Assembly: GCA_013399875.1 (NCBI GenBank)
Contig: VXAZ01006888.1
Span: forward strand, 1 to 64,000
Length of the DNA: 64,000 bases
Reading direction: 5' to 3'
Origin: Gymnorhina tibicen
Lineage: Eukaryota; Chordata; Aves; Passeriformes; Artamidae
A program made the translations under genes and the position numbers. How positions within the stretch are numbered: position 1 is the stretch's first letter; each line of letters begins with the position of its first letter. The notes beneath the pieces are model-generated. The model was not told the DNA's origin and did not search any database. It saw nothing but the letters and a program-made list of their open reading frames with translations. Below, one piece after another: positions 49,615 to 59,229 of the stretch.

Positions 49615-50463
49615 CATCAGCTTTGTTACAAAAAAGATTTGTAAATGAACCAGAACTTTTAAACTCTGGTTCTCTTTCTTGTTTTTGGTTTTTGTTTTTT
49701 TTTTTTTTATTCCCAAGGAAACTGAAATCGACCAATTTGCCTTTTCCCCCAGTATAAATATAAAGAACAATCTTATAAACAAAGGATTGCAACTGTCAGC
49801 AAAAGGACAATTTCTGCATTTGAACAGAGGCTATAAATGCAAGTTAAAATATACTCTTCACTCAATGTCTTACTTACATGCTCAACTTAAATTTGGATTT
49901 GTAAATCAACAAAAAGAGAAAGGGTACACCTGTGATTTTTCTGATCATTAGTGTGTTCTGTAAAACACATCAGTCTGACGATATGTCTGGGGAAGGCTGA
50001 AAGTGTCAAGTCTTCACCTTCACATATATCTGTGCTCTATATATTTAGTTACTAGCTGATACATTAATTTCTATAATTTAAGTAGGCTGCTGTGTAATAT
50101 TTGTGGTAGTAGTTTTCATGATTTGCCATTGAGAAAAGATCTGCTGAAAAAGTAGAAATGTATCTGTAATAAAACACAAACCATTTCTATTAGTATTTTT
50201 GCTCTTATGAAGTTTCTAAAAATTTATAATTTATACTGCTAAAGGACAATATTACCGTTGATTGTTAGCAGCCTATCTGCAGGGAAGTGTATATGTTCAT
50301 GCATGTGTGTAGTCATCTTAATGGAAGTGAAGCGAAAATAATCAGGTAAACAGGTTATGGTTCATTAATAATTGTCAAGTAAAGTAGAAGAAAAAAGAAA
50401 AAATAAGAAGTCAGGATGAATTCAGTTGTGGAAGTGTCTGGTCTCTAAAATAAAGCAGTTCTC
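49615..50463. other. AT-rich DNA, no feature recognised
   Basis: A T homopolymer lies at about 49697-49709. A 90-codon frame at 49679-49951 begins inside it and shows no domain. Nothing else was recognised. Confidence 0.6.
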
Positions 50464-51238
50464 TAAATCACAGAGTGGCTGAGGTTTGAAGAATTCTCTG
50501 GAGGTGGCCCTTTGCTCAAACAGGGCCATACAGAAATAGTTGCCTAGGACCATGTCCAGACAACATCTTAAAATCCCCAGGGACAGTGACTCCACAGCCT
50601 CTCTAGGTAACTTGTCCCAGTGCTTGGTCACTTACCTCCATGAAAAGAAGTTTCTTTCTGTTCAGCATGAATCTCCTGTGTTTTGGTTTGTGCTCAATGC
50701 CTCATTGGTCCTGTCATTTCAGGAGATACCTCTTTCAAGAGTCTGTCTCTGCCTTCTTTACAGATTTGCTTCAGATATTCATATACATTGATGAGATCTG
50801 CCCTGAGCCTTCTCCAGTCTAAACAGTCCCAGCTCTCCCAGCCTTTCCTCCTGTGGGAGAAGGTCCAGCTCCTTCATCACCCATGTGGTTCTTTACAAGT
50901 AGAAATAGAAATGAAAGTCCAGCATTTTTGCAGCCCAGAACTGAACACAGTACTCCAGTGGTGGCATTAGCATTGCTGAAAAGGGAAGGATCATCTCCTT
51001 TGACCTGCTCTCAAGACTCTTCCTTATTCAGCCCAGAATACTGGTGGCCTTCTTTGCCGTAAGGGAACAGTGCTGGCACAGGTCCAACCTGCTCTCTGTT
51101 GTTTGCTCCCACCAAGTTAATTTTACAAATCTGCTCCCAGGATGTGCTGATGCATTGAGTTATTCCTCCCCTGGATGGAGGACTTTGCGCTTTCCTTTGC
51201 TGAACTCTCTGCCATTCAATTCTTTTCTGAACTGAGCT
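50464..51238 (-). mobile_element. CR1 LINE 3' portion, minus strand
   Basis: On the plus strand it begins at the CR1 3' end (AATCACAGAGTGGCTGAGG). The usual antisense landmarks follow in order: AGGACCATGTCCAGACAACA (about 50547), GACTCCACAGCCTCTCTAGG (about 50587), GAGATCTGCCCTGAGCCTTCT (about 50792), AGTCTAAACAGTCCCAGCTC (about 50815), CCCAGAACTGAACACAGTACTCC (about 50934) and CCTGCTCTCAAGACTCTTCC (about 51004). This corresponds to the 3' untranslated region and the C-terminal part of ORF2. The reverse-transcriptase core is absent and the reading frame is broken, so it is immobile. All plus-strand frames of 60-95 codons here are antisense shadows. Confidence 0.9.
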
Positions 51239-51534
51239 GTGTCACCCACAGAAATGCTGTGTAAAGGCACTGCAGGCTAAAGGGGGTCAGTGCCTCTGTT
51301 GCTGGAGAAGTCATTGAAGGATGAAGGGCAAAAGCATTTAAGGGTGCTCACACATGTCCAAAGGATATTGTTCAGGGCTTTGTGGAAATATGTGAGACTG
51401 ACTCATCTTAGAATGCCTGGGGTAAGACCCAAAGATGGGAGAATGGGTGGGTCTATCTGGATGAGGGAGGAAGCAGTGTGGGAAGAGGAAAAGAAAATCA
51501 TGGGCTCATGGGAAAATTCAGTTTAGAGAGGATG

Positions 51535-51832
51535 CCAGGAGGTCCCTAGTTAAGCCTCCCTGCTCAAAGCAACATCAGGTGTGACAGTGTGGTTCAGGGC
51601 TCTTTAAAGCCTTGTCTGGACAAGCTCCAGGGATGCAGACAACATAGTGTCTTTGGGCACTTTGCTCCTCTCTGGACTGTCCCCATAGGGAAAATGGTCA
51701 CCCTTTCTCTCCAGTGTAAACTTGTCTTGTTTCAGGTGAGGCCCACTGCTTCTCATCCTACCATCGTGCACTGCTGTGGAGAACCTGGCTTCATCTTCTC
51801 AACATGCAAGTTGTAGGCCTGGTGCAAAGATC
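51535..51832 (-). mobile_element. CR1 LINE fragment, minus strand
   Basis: Antisense CR1 landmarks are visible: CCTCCCTGCTCAAAGCAACA (about 51558), GTGGTTCAGGGCTCT (about 51590), CTGGACTGTCCCCATAGGGAAAA (about 51672), CTTGTTTCAGGTGAGGCC (about 51727), and CACTGCTGTGGAGAACCTGGCTTCATCTTCTC (about 51770-51800). It belongs to a different CR1 subtype from the copy 300 bp upstream. It covers only the 3' region. Confidence 0.8.
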
Positions 51833-52754
51833 TGCTCTGGGCCCTCACCCAGGCACCTTTCCACTGAAAAGTCACCTCCATACTATTCAGATTCATTGCA
51901 TGTCTTCACCATATGCAGAACATGGTCCTTTGCTCCTTGCCTTCCCCCAGGGCCCCCTCCTCATTGCTGCTTTGGTACATCTGACTCAGAGAATGAAGGA
52001 GCTGGGCTGTTTCTGGATCAGACCAAACAGCAGGAATGGCTCATTCCAGACTTGGTCACTAGGGGTGCTGAGCAAGTGTCTATATCTTGGGAAGCCTGTA
52101 GGATCAAACCAAAGAGAACTGTGCCGTATCTCTCCTTGTTGTTTCGCTTATCGTCACACCCTCCTTCCACCCACAGCCCCTGGGACAGCCTCTGTGTGGG
52201 ACCCAAAGCTACTCACAGCTGGACAGACAGGAGAGAAGTATTGGAAGAGGCTGCCTTCACTCTGTGCCTGGAGATGCTGTTCTCCACCAAGCCAAAGCTT
52301 GAGGATCAAGACCACACTCCTGCTGGAGCCTTCATATCTTGCATGTGTGCCCACAGAAGCCCTGGACAAAATGCAAGGAGACAGAGCCCATGGCTGCTAA
52401 AAAGCAACAAGGTTGGGGAGGGTCTCAGTCACTCTCTGACATAAAACAGTTCCCAGGAGCCACCCACCATTGTTTGCTCAGCCAGGAAGACAGGTGTCCC
52501 AAAGGGAGGAACCAAATGTCTTGCAAAAAAGGCTATCTTCTTCTGGCCTTGCAGGTGGATTTTAACCTCAGGTGTATCAGATCCTGTGATGAGAAACATT
52601 CCCTGTGCACAAGAACCTGGCAAGAGGCAGCCTAGTAATGCAGGTGGGGTAGCCCTGGTGACCTCCTCAGTGCCAACAGAGTGCCATTCCTTGGCTCTTC
52701 TGAGGGATGTCAAGGGAAAAGGATATACCTCTGGTCTCCAGAGAGAAAGTCCTA
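51833..52754. other. unclassified GC-richer segment with the longest ORF
   Basis: About 0.9 kb between two CR1 fragments is clearly less AT-rich than its surroundings and matches no family I know. The longest open frame of the window (222 codons, 51776-52444, plus strand) starts inside antisense CR1 and runs through it. A second frame of 198 codons (51804-52400) overlaps it almost completely. Two long overlapping frames, no domain, low stop density from composition and a start inside a transposon all argue against a real gene. It may be the body of an unrecognised repeat or an ERV remnant. Confidence 0.5.
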
Positions 52755-52860
52755 GATATGACAGTGATTGAGGTTGGAAGAGACATCTGGATCTCACCAT
52801 GTTCAAGCAGAATCACTTAGAGCCCACTGACCAGGACAGCATGTGTAGAGCTTAGCTCTG
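52755..52860 (-). mobile_element. CR1 3' end remnant, minus strand
   Basis: The antisense CR1 terminus reads ATGACAGTGATTGAGGTTGG, then AAGAGACATCTGGATCTCAC, then a decayed block CAAGCAGAATCACTTAGAGCC..GACCAGGACAGCATGT. This corresponds to the usual ACTGAGGTTGGAAGAGACCT..CACCTAGAGC..CCAGGACCATGT order. Only the last 100 bp or so of the element is present. Confidence 0.7.
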
Positions 52861-53797
52861 TGTATAAAACCAACAACAGCTGGAAATAATACTGAAATTA
52901 ATTTTATACTGTTTCAGCTTTAAAAATAAAAGCTTACAATGGTAAAGAATTTTCAATATTTTTATTGAAGTCCAAAGCCTTACCAATGAGATGGTGAGGT
53001 GTTCTGGATGCTGAGAGAATAATCCTCATTAAACTTGCTAGTTATCTAGTTTTGATGGAATTAGGGTAAGATTCCTCTCTCAAGTTTTTTTACGGAAAGT
53101 TTCTTCTCAACTTATGTATGTGTGCAGGCTGAGAAAGCAGATGTGACCATCCCAACTGAAGGCCAGATCATTTCTTTGAACTACAAAATATATTGACAAA
53201 ACACTGAGGTTTTGTTTCCTTACAGAAAGGAAAAGGAAATGTGATCACTTTTTTACTTCCTTCAGGTTTGACTCAATCCTTCCACAAATCTGGTTGTGAA
53301 TGTAATGCTCTTGCTCATATTTTATCTTCCATATTGTCTTGTAGCTTAATCTCTCTTGTCTTGTTGTTTGTTTTTGGGGTTTTTTAAATTATTTTTTTAT
53401 TTTTCTTTTTAATTTTTTTGCAAAAGTTGAACAATGAAAAGGCAAGCTTAAATGTAGAAGAAAAGGTCATTAGAATTTTAGGCACTGAGCTTCAGAACTC
53501 ACTTGTTATTTAAATTTATAACAATTTTCCTCTGATTCTGAATTCTTCCCAGCTAAAATTTTATATTAGTGAAGCTTCATAGATGTTTTTTCATTTGCTG
53601 CTGAGCATGCTTATAGCACCTTACCACCAGTTCATTGGGGCCATCTTCCCATTTTCTCCTTGACAGTAGGCATGCTTGAAGCTTGTTTGAAATGCTTTCC
53701 CTTCTCTCTTCCCCTTTGTAAGGCAAAACTGGTTGGACAAGGACTTTTTTGTTCTGCTGGTACTACCTGCTGTTATTTCACAGATGACTGGCTATAA
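52861..53797. other. AT-rich DNA, no feature recognised
   Basis: The stretch contains T-rich low-complexity sequence at about 53365-53420. No gene or transposon was recognised. Confidence 0.6.
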
Positions 53798-54293
53798 CAC
53801 ACATAATATGATGAAGACTTCATCTCACATTTTCTTTACATATTCAAGTATTTAAGCCCTTTTTATGTCACTTTGGAAGGGCTCTAACTGGAAAATAGGA
53901 TATTTGTGAATACGTATGAGGCTCCCTTACCCAAACTCATTTAAGCTAATTCAGGAAAAGCAGATGGTTTCTTCACCTGTGCATCACAAGCAGTCCGACT
54001 GTGTGCTTATTCCTTGCGCTGACAACAAGACTTCCACGGTACTCTCGTGGCCTCATTTCTAGATCCAAGTCAGGCAAGACAGTGCCGAGGCATTTAGCTG
54101 ACCCAAACTAAGGTGTGACACTTTGGGGTACAAATGTGCAGCTGCGTGCCCTGACAACTTCTGAAGTCAAGCAGTGAAGTACCTATGGAACTGAGGCCAA
54201 GTTCCTGATGTCTGACAGAGGTTTTTGGATGTCATTTAGAGGCTGGGATGACTCACATTCCTCACCTTACATCTCATTCAACTAAGTCCACTT
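53798..54293 (+). repeat. unclassified 496-bp duplicated sequence, copy B
   Basis: This is a direct copy of 44426-44921 (13 substitutions, no gaps). Some CpG sites are intact here but lost in copy A, and the reverse is also true, so both copies descend from a more CpG-rich ancestor. Neither is simply the parent of the other. The two short frames that follow (54294-54476 and 54463-54645) are not part of the duplicated block and have no domain. Confidence 0.93.
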
Positions 54294-54797
54294 GTGAAGT
54301 TTTTTGGGCCTAGCCTAGATGCTAAACTCCAGTCTATTCATATGCTTTTTTCAGCATCAGCAGTGGTCAGGCTTAAGAAGCCAGTGGCTTTCTGCACAGT
54401 GGTAGATGCTGTTGGTAAAGAAATAAGTACAGAACAGATTTTATTTTTTTTCCATATTCTTTGTGTTCTTAAGTAATGTTGCCGCATTTTCAATAAGCTG
54501 CATAGAACAGGCATTTAGCATGACTGAACACACAAATGACTACATTGTGGGTGTTTTTCATAATGCAAGAAACAGCTCAGTTTTAAAACTTGAGTTTGTG
54601 CACTACAGTTTTAGTCTTCCTGAACTACGACTTCCTGCAGGTTAAATTCATTTAGAAGAAATCCACGGAGAACACAAAAGATTTATCTGTGGTGGGGTCC
54701 TTGTAGAGAGGAGAAAACACAAAGCTGTATGTATTTCTTTCTTGTATCTGTGCTCCATGTGGCAAGAGATGTTTGAGCGCTTCCTGAATTAGGAACT

Positions 54798-54832
54798 GCC
54801 ACACCCTGCTGTCCTCATGAAAGAGGTGTGGC
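54798..54832. promoter_or_regulatory. inverted pair of CACCC-type motifs
   Basis: GCCACACC at 54798-54805 and GGTGTGGC at 54825-54832 form a perfect 8-bp inverted repeat with a 19-nt spacer. The left arm is part of CCACACCCT, the classical CACCC box bound by KLF-family factors. A regulatory role is inference only. A chance 8-bp palindrome is quite possible in 64 kb. Confidence 0.25.
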
Positions 54833-54910
54833 TTCTAAGATTCATAAAAGAGTCATAAACTAAAATCCTACTTGAGCGTTGCTGTTCACTGAAGGTCTCT
54901 AATTCAAATT

Positions 54911-55040
54911 ATGGAATCACAGAATCAGTGACGCTGGAAAAGACCTTTAAGATCACTGAGTCCAGCAGTCATCCTAGCACTGCCACCACGTTCACCACTA
55001 AATGTTAAAAGTGAAGTACATCCAGGGTGGAGATAAAATC
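54911..55040 (-). mobile_element. CR1 3' end, minus strand
   Basis: ATGGAATCACAGAATCAGTG, CTGGAAAAGACCTTTAAGATCAC, GAGTCCAGCAGTCATCCTAGCACTGCCACCACG and TTCACCACTAAATG follow the usual antisense order of a CR1 3' terminus. The element is heavily 5'-truncated and the last 30 bp or so are decayed. Confidence 0.85.
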
Positions 55041-58000
55041 TGTGACCTCTTTTCATAGAATGAAAATAAAATAAAAAATATATTAAGAGATTTAAAAAAT
55101 CAATAAAAATAAAAAAGAGGATCTGCTTTCGTTAATTAAAATCTCATGGCACATCAAAAGTATGCAGAAATCAGAGCATATCAGCGCAGTCTATTTATCT
55201 CAACAAAGCTATCTGATTCATGTTATTTGAGAAACATTTTAGATTAATTCATTTAGTTTTGAAGGATCTCTTAAAAAAAAATCAATTAACAGTCAGTGGA
55301 AAAATGACTTGGAATTCTTGCTCTTCTAAATGTCTCCATCCACTGATGTCTAGTTAGGCTTTGCATTTTAGCATAAATATAACCTCACACAGTGCTAGAC
55401 AGCCTGATGATTAGGTCACACACTGGAGATAATGGCACGATTCTCTTAGGAGAATCAGCCTGAGTTTTACATGTGTCACAAACTGGTGTAAAACTTCACT
55501 GTTTGCAATGAAGCTGCTGGGGTTTGTCTTCCTCCATACCCTTACGCTTCTGAAGTCCCATGGGCATATGTATCACTAAGCATGCTCAAGATAATAATGG
55601 AATAATATCTTTATACCCTCCAGTAAATATTGAGCTCAGTCTACTTTATATATTACCTATAGCCCAACGCATCTTCCTTAGTTGGCCCAACAAGGGAGAC
55701 GCACAAGCATCTAATTTGTGAATCATTATAAAATTTGAAAGTTAAGCTATTTAGTATTTTAGAAACATTTCAGTCATGCTCACATGCCGTTCATTACAAA
55801 TAACTCCATGTCTAGGTGTCAACGTTGTAGAGTTTTTTAGGATTTCAGCTTGTGATTTTTGTATTTGTAGTGTGTCATTTAGACAACTAAACCTCAGCTA
55901 AATTCTTTCTGTTGACCTGGCTATTGCAATTTACTGAAAAAAAAAAGATTGTTATTTTTAGAAGTTGCAAGTAGAGAGAGATAGAGACTGGTTTTGGTGG
56001 GCATAAACCATAAATGCATGTCAGCTGTTACTCTGTGAACAATAGTTTGGTCTTCAAGCTAATTATTAAATGAATATTTAAAAATGAGACTATCTCCACC
56101 TTTATGACTAATGTATTAGAGCATTTATAATATCCTTTTGTACTGCTTTTCTGACCTGTCTTTAGTCAGTTTTATAAGCAACTGATGAGATGTCAGTCTT
56201 TGTCAATGCAGAAATAAGATGGTTCTTGACATTGGGGTTTTCTCATTGATTAAATTGTCGTGGTGTATTCATGACCTAAATGCTGCCTTCTGGTCACTGT
56301 CCTTTTCTTGTGTGGAAAATGACCTTTGTGAATAATTGCATGCCCCAGATGTGTCAAAATGAGGAGGATGCAGCAATCCAAAGTAGTAACACCATAGAAA
56401 GGATTTGTCTACCAATTATCTTGTAAACTGAGGGGAGGAGCAAAAAACGAACCAGAAAGTTTTTTGCCAGTTTATCACTGAAAGATAATTTAAGGTCCAT
56501 TTAAGAAATTTTATTTGTACTTTGTATTTTGCTTTAGAATATTTTAATGATTGCCTTGTATTGCTTGTAAGGATAAGGCTAAGTTCTTTTTTGAGCTACA
56601 GGATCAGTCACTGCAACTGTAAGTCTGTTTTTAAACTACCTACAAGCTTCTACTTATGAGGATATCAAAGAGTTATAGGAAATTTATAATTTAAGACTAG
56701 TATATTTTATGCCAATATGGAAACATCCCTGAGAGTCGTTATTTTGAGTGGGAATTTCTGGAGTGTAATTTGTTCTGCCTGTACTCCAGCATCTCTCAGT
56801 CTATCATCTGTCCTGTAGGACTTAAATGGGGCATCAGTGAAATGATATAAAATTTCTTCCATTACATTACTGAATTATCCACACTCAGAACTGAGCAAAA
56901 CTTTGCACCTAGTAATTCTTTCTGAAAATAAATTACCTATGCAATTAAAGACTTTCCTTGCAACTTTGTTTACTTAACAGAAACTTCACAAAAACAAAGC
57001 AGATGGGTAGGTTGGAAGGCTTGTGTGAGTACTTGTTTTTCTGCCTACGCAAATACCAGTCCAATGACTGACACGTGGTTTCCTTGGCTCCCTGAAATCC
57101 CACCTGTCTGGGTGTGGGCTGCCCAAGTGCCTGGGAGCTCTGGCTAACTTATAGTACAACTGGTAGTATACAGGAATGCCACAGCTCCATGGATAACCTA
57201 GGCTGCATGGTTTTCTGGGCAGACCAATTCTTGGCTGACTATGTATTTTTCTGGATCTCTGCCCAGAAAACAGGCATGGTCCCAGTTCCCCAAGCTAGTT
57301 GGGCAGATCTAGATTGCTGGCCTACAAATGACAGAAAACATGGATTCTGCCTTCTATGAAACAAGTTTTTATCAAAATATTATTTTTGTTAAAAATTCAC
57401 CTTTCGCATTCTTCATTCTGATTCAAAATGAAAAAAATGCACCAAATTTTAAAATTTCTACAGGTTAAAAATTCAGATTCCAGAATCAAACGGCATTTCA
57501 AAGAATAAAGGAACTGATTATAATTGTCAAAAGCTAGAATCAAACAAGTAATCAAATCAGGTGAAAATTAAAGGCATTTTTATTTAGGAAAGGAAATCAC
57601 AACTATTGCTATAAATGTAGAGGAAAAATCAGAGTTGTAACCTAACTGTAACTGCCAAATCACATGGTAAGACAGTTCACAGGTCTTCCATGTTCTGACT
57701 TCTCCAGAAGTTGATATATTCATTCCTCTCAATCATGCCAGAACAGAGTTTTTATGCAGCAGTGAAGTAGAAAAACATATAAGAACAATTTTTTCATATG
57801 CATACAGTGCCTCTGCTTCTGCACACCACAGATGCACATACAGATGCCACTGTCACAAGAATCAAACACCAGTAAAGTAATTTTTTCTATTTTTTCATAC
57901 ATCCTACACCAGGATCAATGTTTACTTCTGAAAGAATTATATAGATCACAGAACACTTTAAGAAATGATCTCATTCAGAATACAAGAGAGAAAGCATCTT

Positions 58001-58627
58001 ATTTTGGAGTGTCATCTGCCTGGAAGATACACAGCAAAACTAATAATTTGCAAAATATGTTCCTGACTCCTATTATTTATTTGTGTAATTTAATAGAACG
58101 AAAGGAATATTCCATAAAGCAAGTGAATGAAAAAAGGTAATAAAGAATGTTTTTATTTTGCTGATCTGATTGCTGGCTATATTTTCAAATAAAAGGGCTC
58201 CTGATAAGTAAAAATTTGGGGGTTAAAACACCAAAACAATTAAAAGTTGAGATATTGCCAGATATAAAAATCATTGGTTTTTGAGTTCATGGTCCACTGA
58301 GTAAGGAAGTGCATTCAGTTAATCAAGCAGAAGTGATAAGGCCATGTATATGCTATCATGTTAGGTTTTACTAGGATTCCCACTTGTCTGTTAAGTCTTT
58401 GGGGCATATAGAAGAATTTGCGCAGATTTTATCTGTGTGGAATGGAAGAGTTACACTGATGACAAAAGTTTAACACATTCTAGTGAATAAGACCTCTTAG
58501 ACTCTTCACCTGCAGCGTATCTTCTGATCCAGACCTGGCTCCCAGCCATGACAACACAATGTACATTGTTCCCAGACTTGACTTGTTGCTTCTAAACTCA
58601 CCCTTATAACCTTAACAAATACTTTGC

Positions 58628-58671
58628 GGGGGAAGGAGGGGATAGAAGGTATAGGGGAGGAGGGACTGGGG
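58628..58671 (+). other. G-rich tract with five G runs
   Basis: Five runs of three or more G (58628-58632, 58638-58641, 58654-58657, 58662-58664, 58668-58671) are separated by loops of 5, 12, 4 and 3 nt. The 12-nt loop makes it a weaker quadruplex candidate than the tract at 59205. Confidence 0.5.
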
Positions 58672-59204
58672 TTCAGCACTACCTGTTCTAAGACTGCCAT
58701 CAGCTTAAGGCTTCACACTGCTGAGAAGCAGCAGTCATGACCTTGATCGCTCTGCAAAAAGTAGCACTAATATCACAGTAGTTCTGTACTCCTGATGGGA
58801 TCTGACATGGAATTCAGTCAGCTATCGTCATAAGTGTGAACAGCAGCAGAGCACTAAGCCCAGGGTACCAGAATGAGTAACTCCACATTGCCTTAACAAA
58901 ATTAGCCACCCAAGCAACATTATAACTAATCAGGCATGCACCTAAGGAATAGGACATTTACAGAGTAGACATTCACAGGCATACTTGGACTTGATTGTTA
59001 TTCAGTAGGAAGTTTTTAAGGGCCTAAATTCCCCCTCCTTAAAAAGGATATGCCTAGATCAGATTCAGTTATCTGTTCACTCAAATTAACTGGCAGGGCT
59101 CAGATACAAATAATCCAGAAGAAAACTTTGAAGCCTTGTCAGAAAAAAAAAATCATCAAATTATGAGAAAAAAGGATGAATTTATACACAGTGATGTAAT
59201 TGTT

Positions 59205-59229
59205 GGGGGAGGGAAGGGGGAGGAGGGGG
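59205..59229 (+). other. G-quadruplex motif
   Basis: Four G runs (59205-59209, 59211-59213, 59216-59220, 59225-59229) with loops of 1, 2 and 4 nt satisfy the usual G3+N1-7 definition. It stands alone in AT-rich DNA. Confidence 0.75.

Noticed and set aside
57832..58140. 102-codon plus-strand ORF
   Set aside because: No recognised motif, and codon composition matches the background. No evidence supports an exon.
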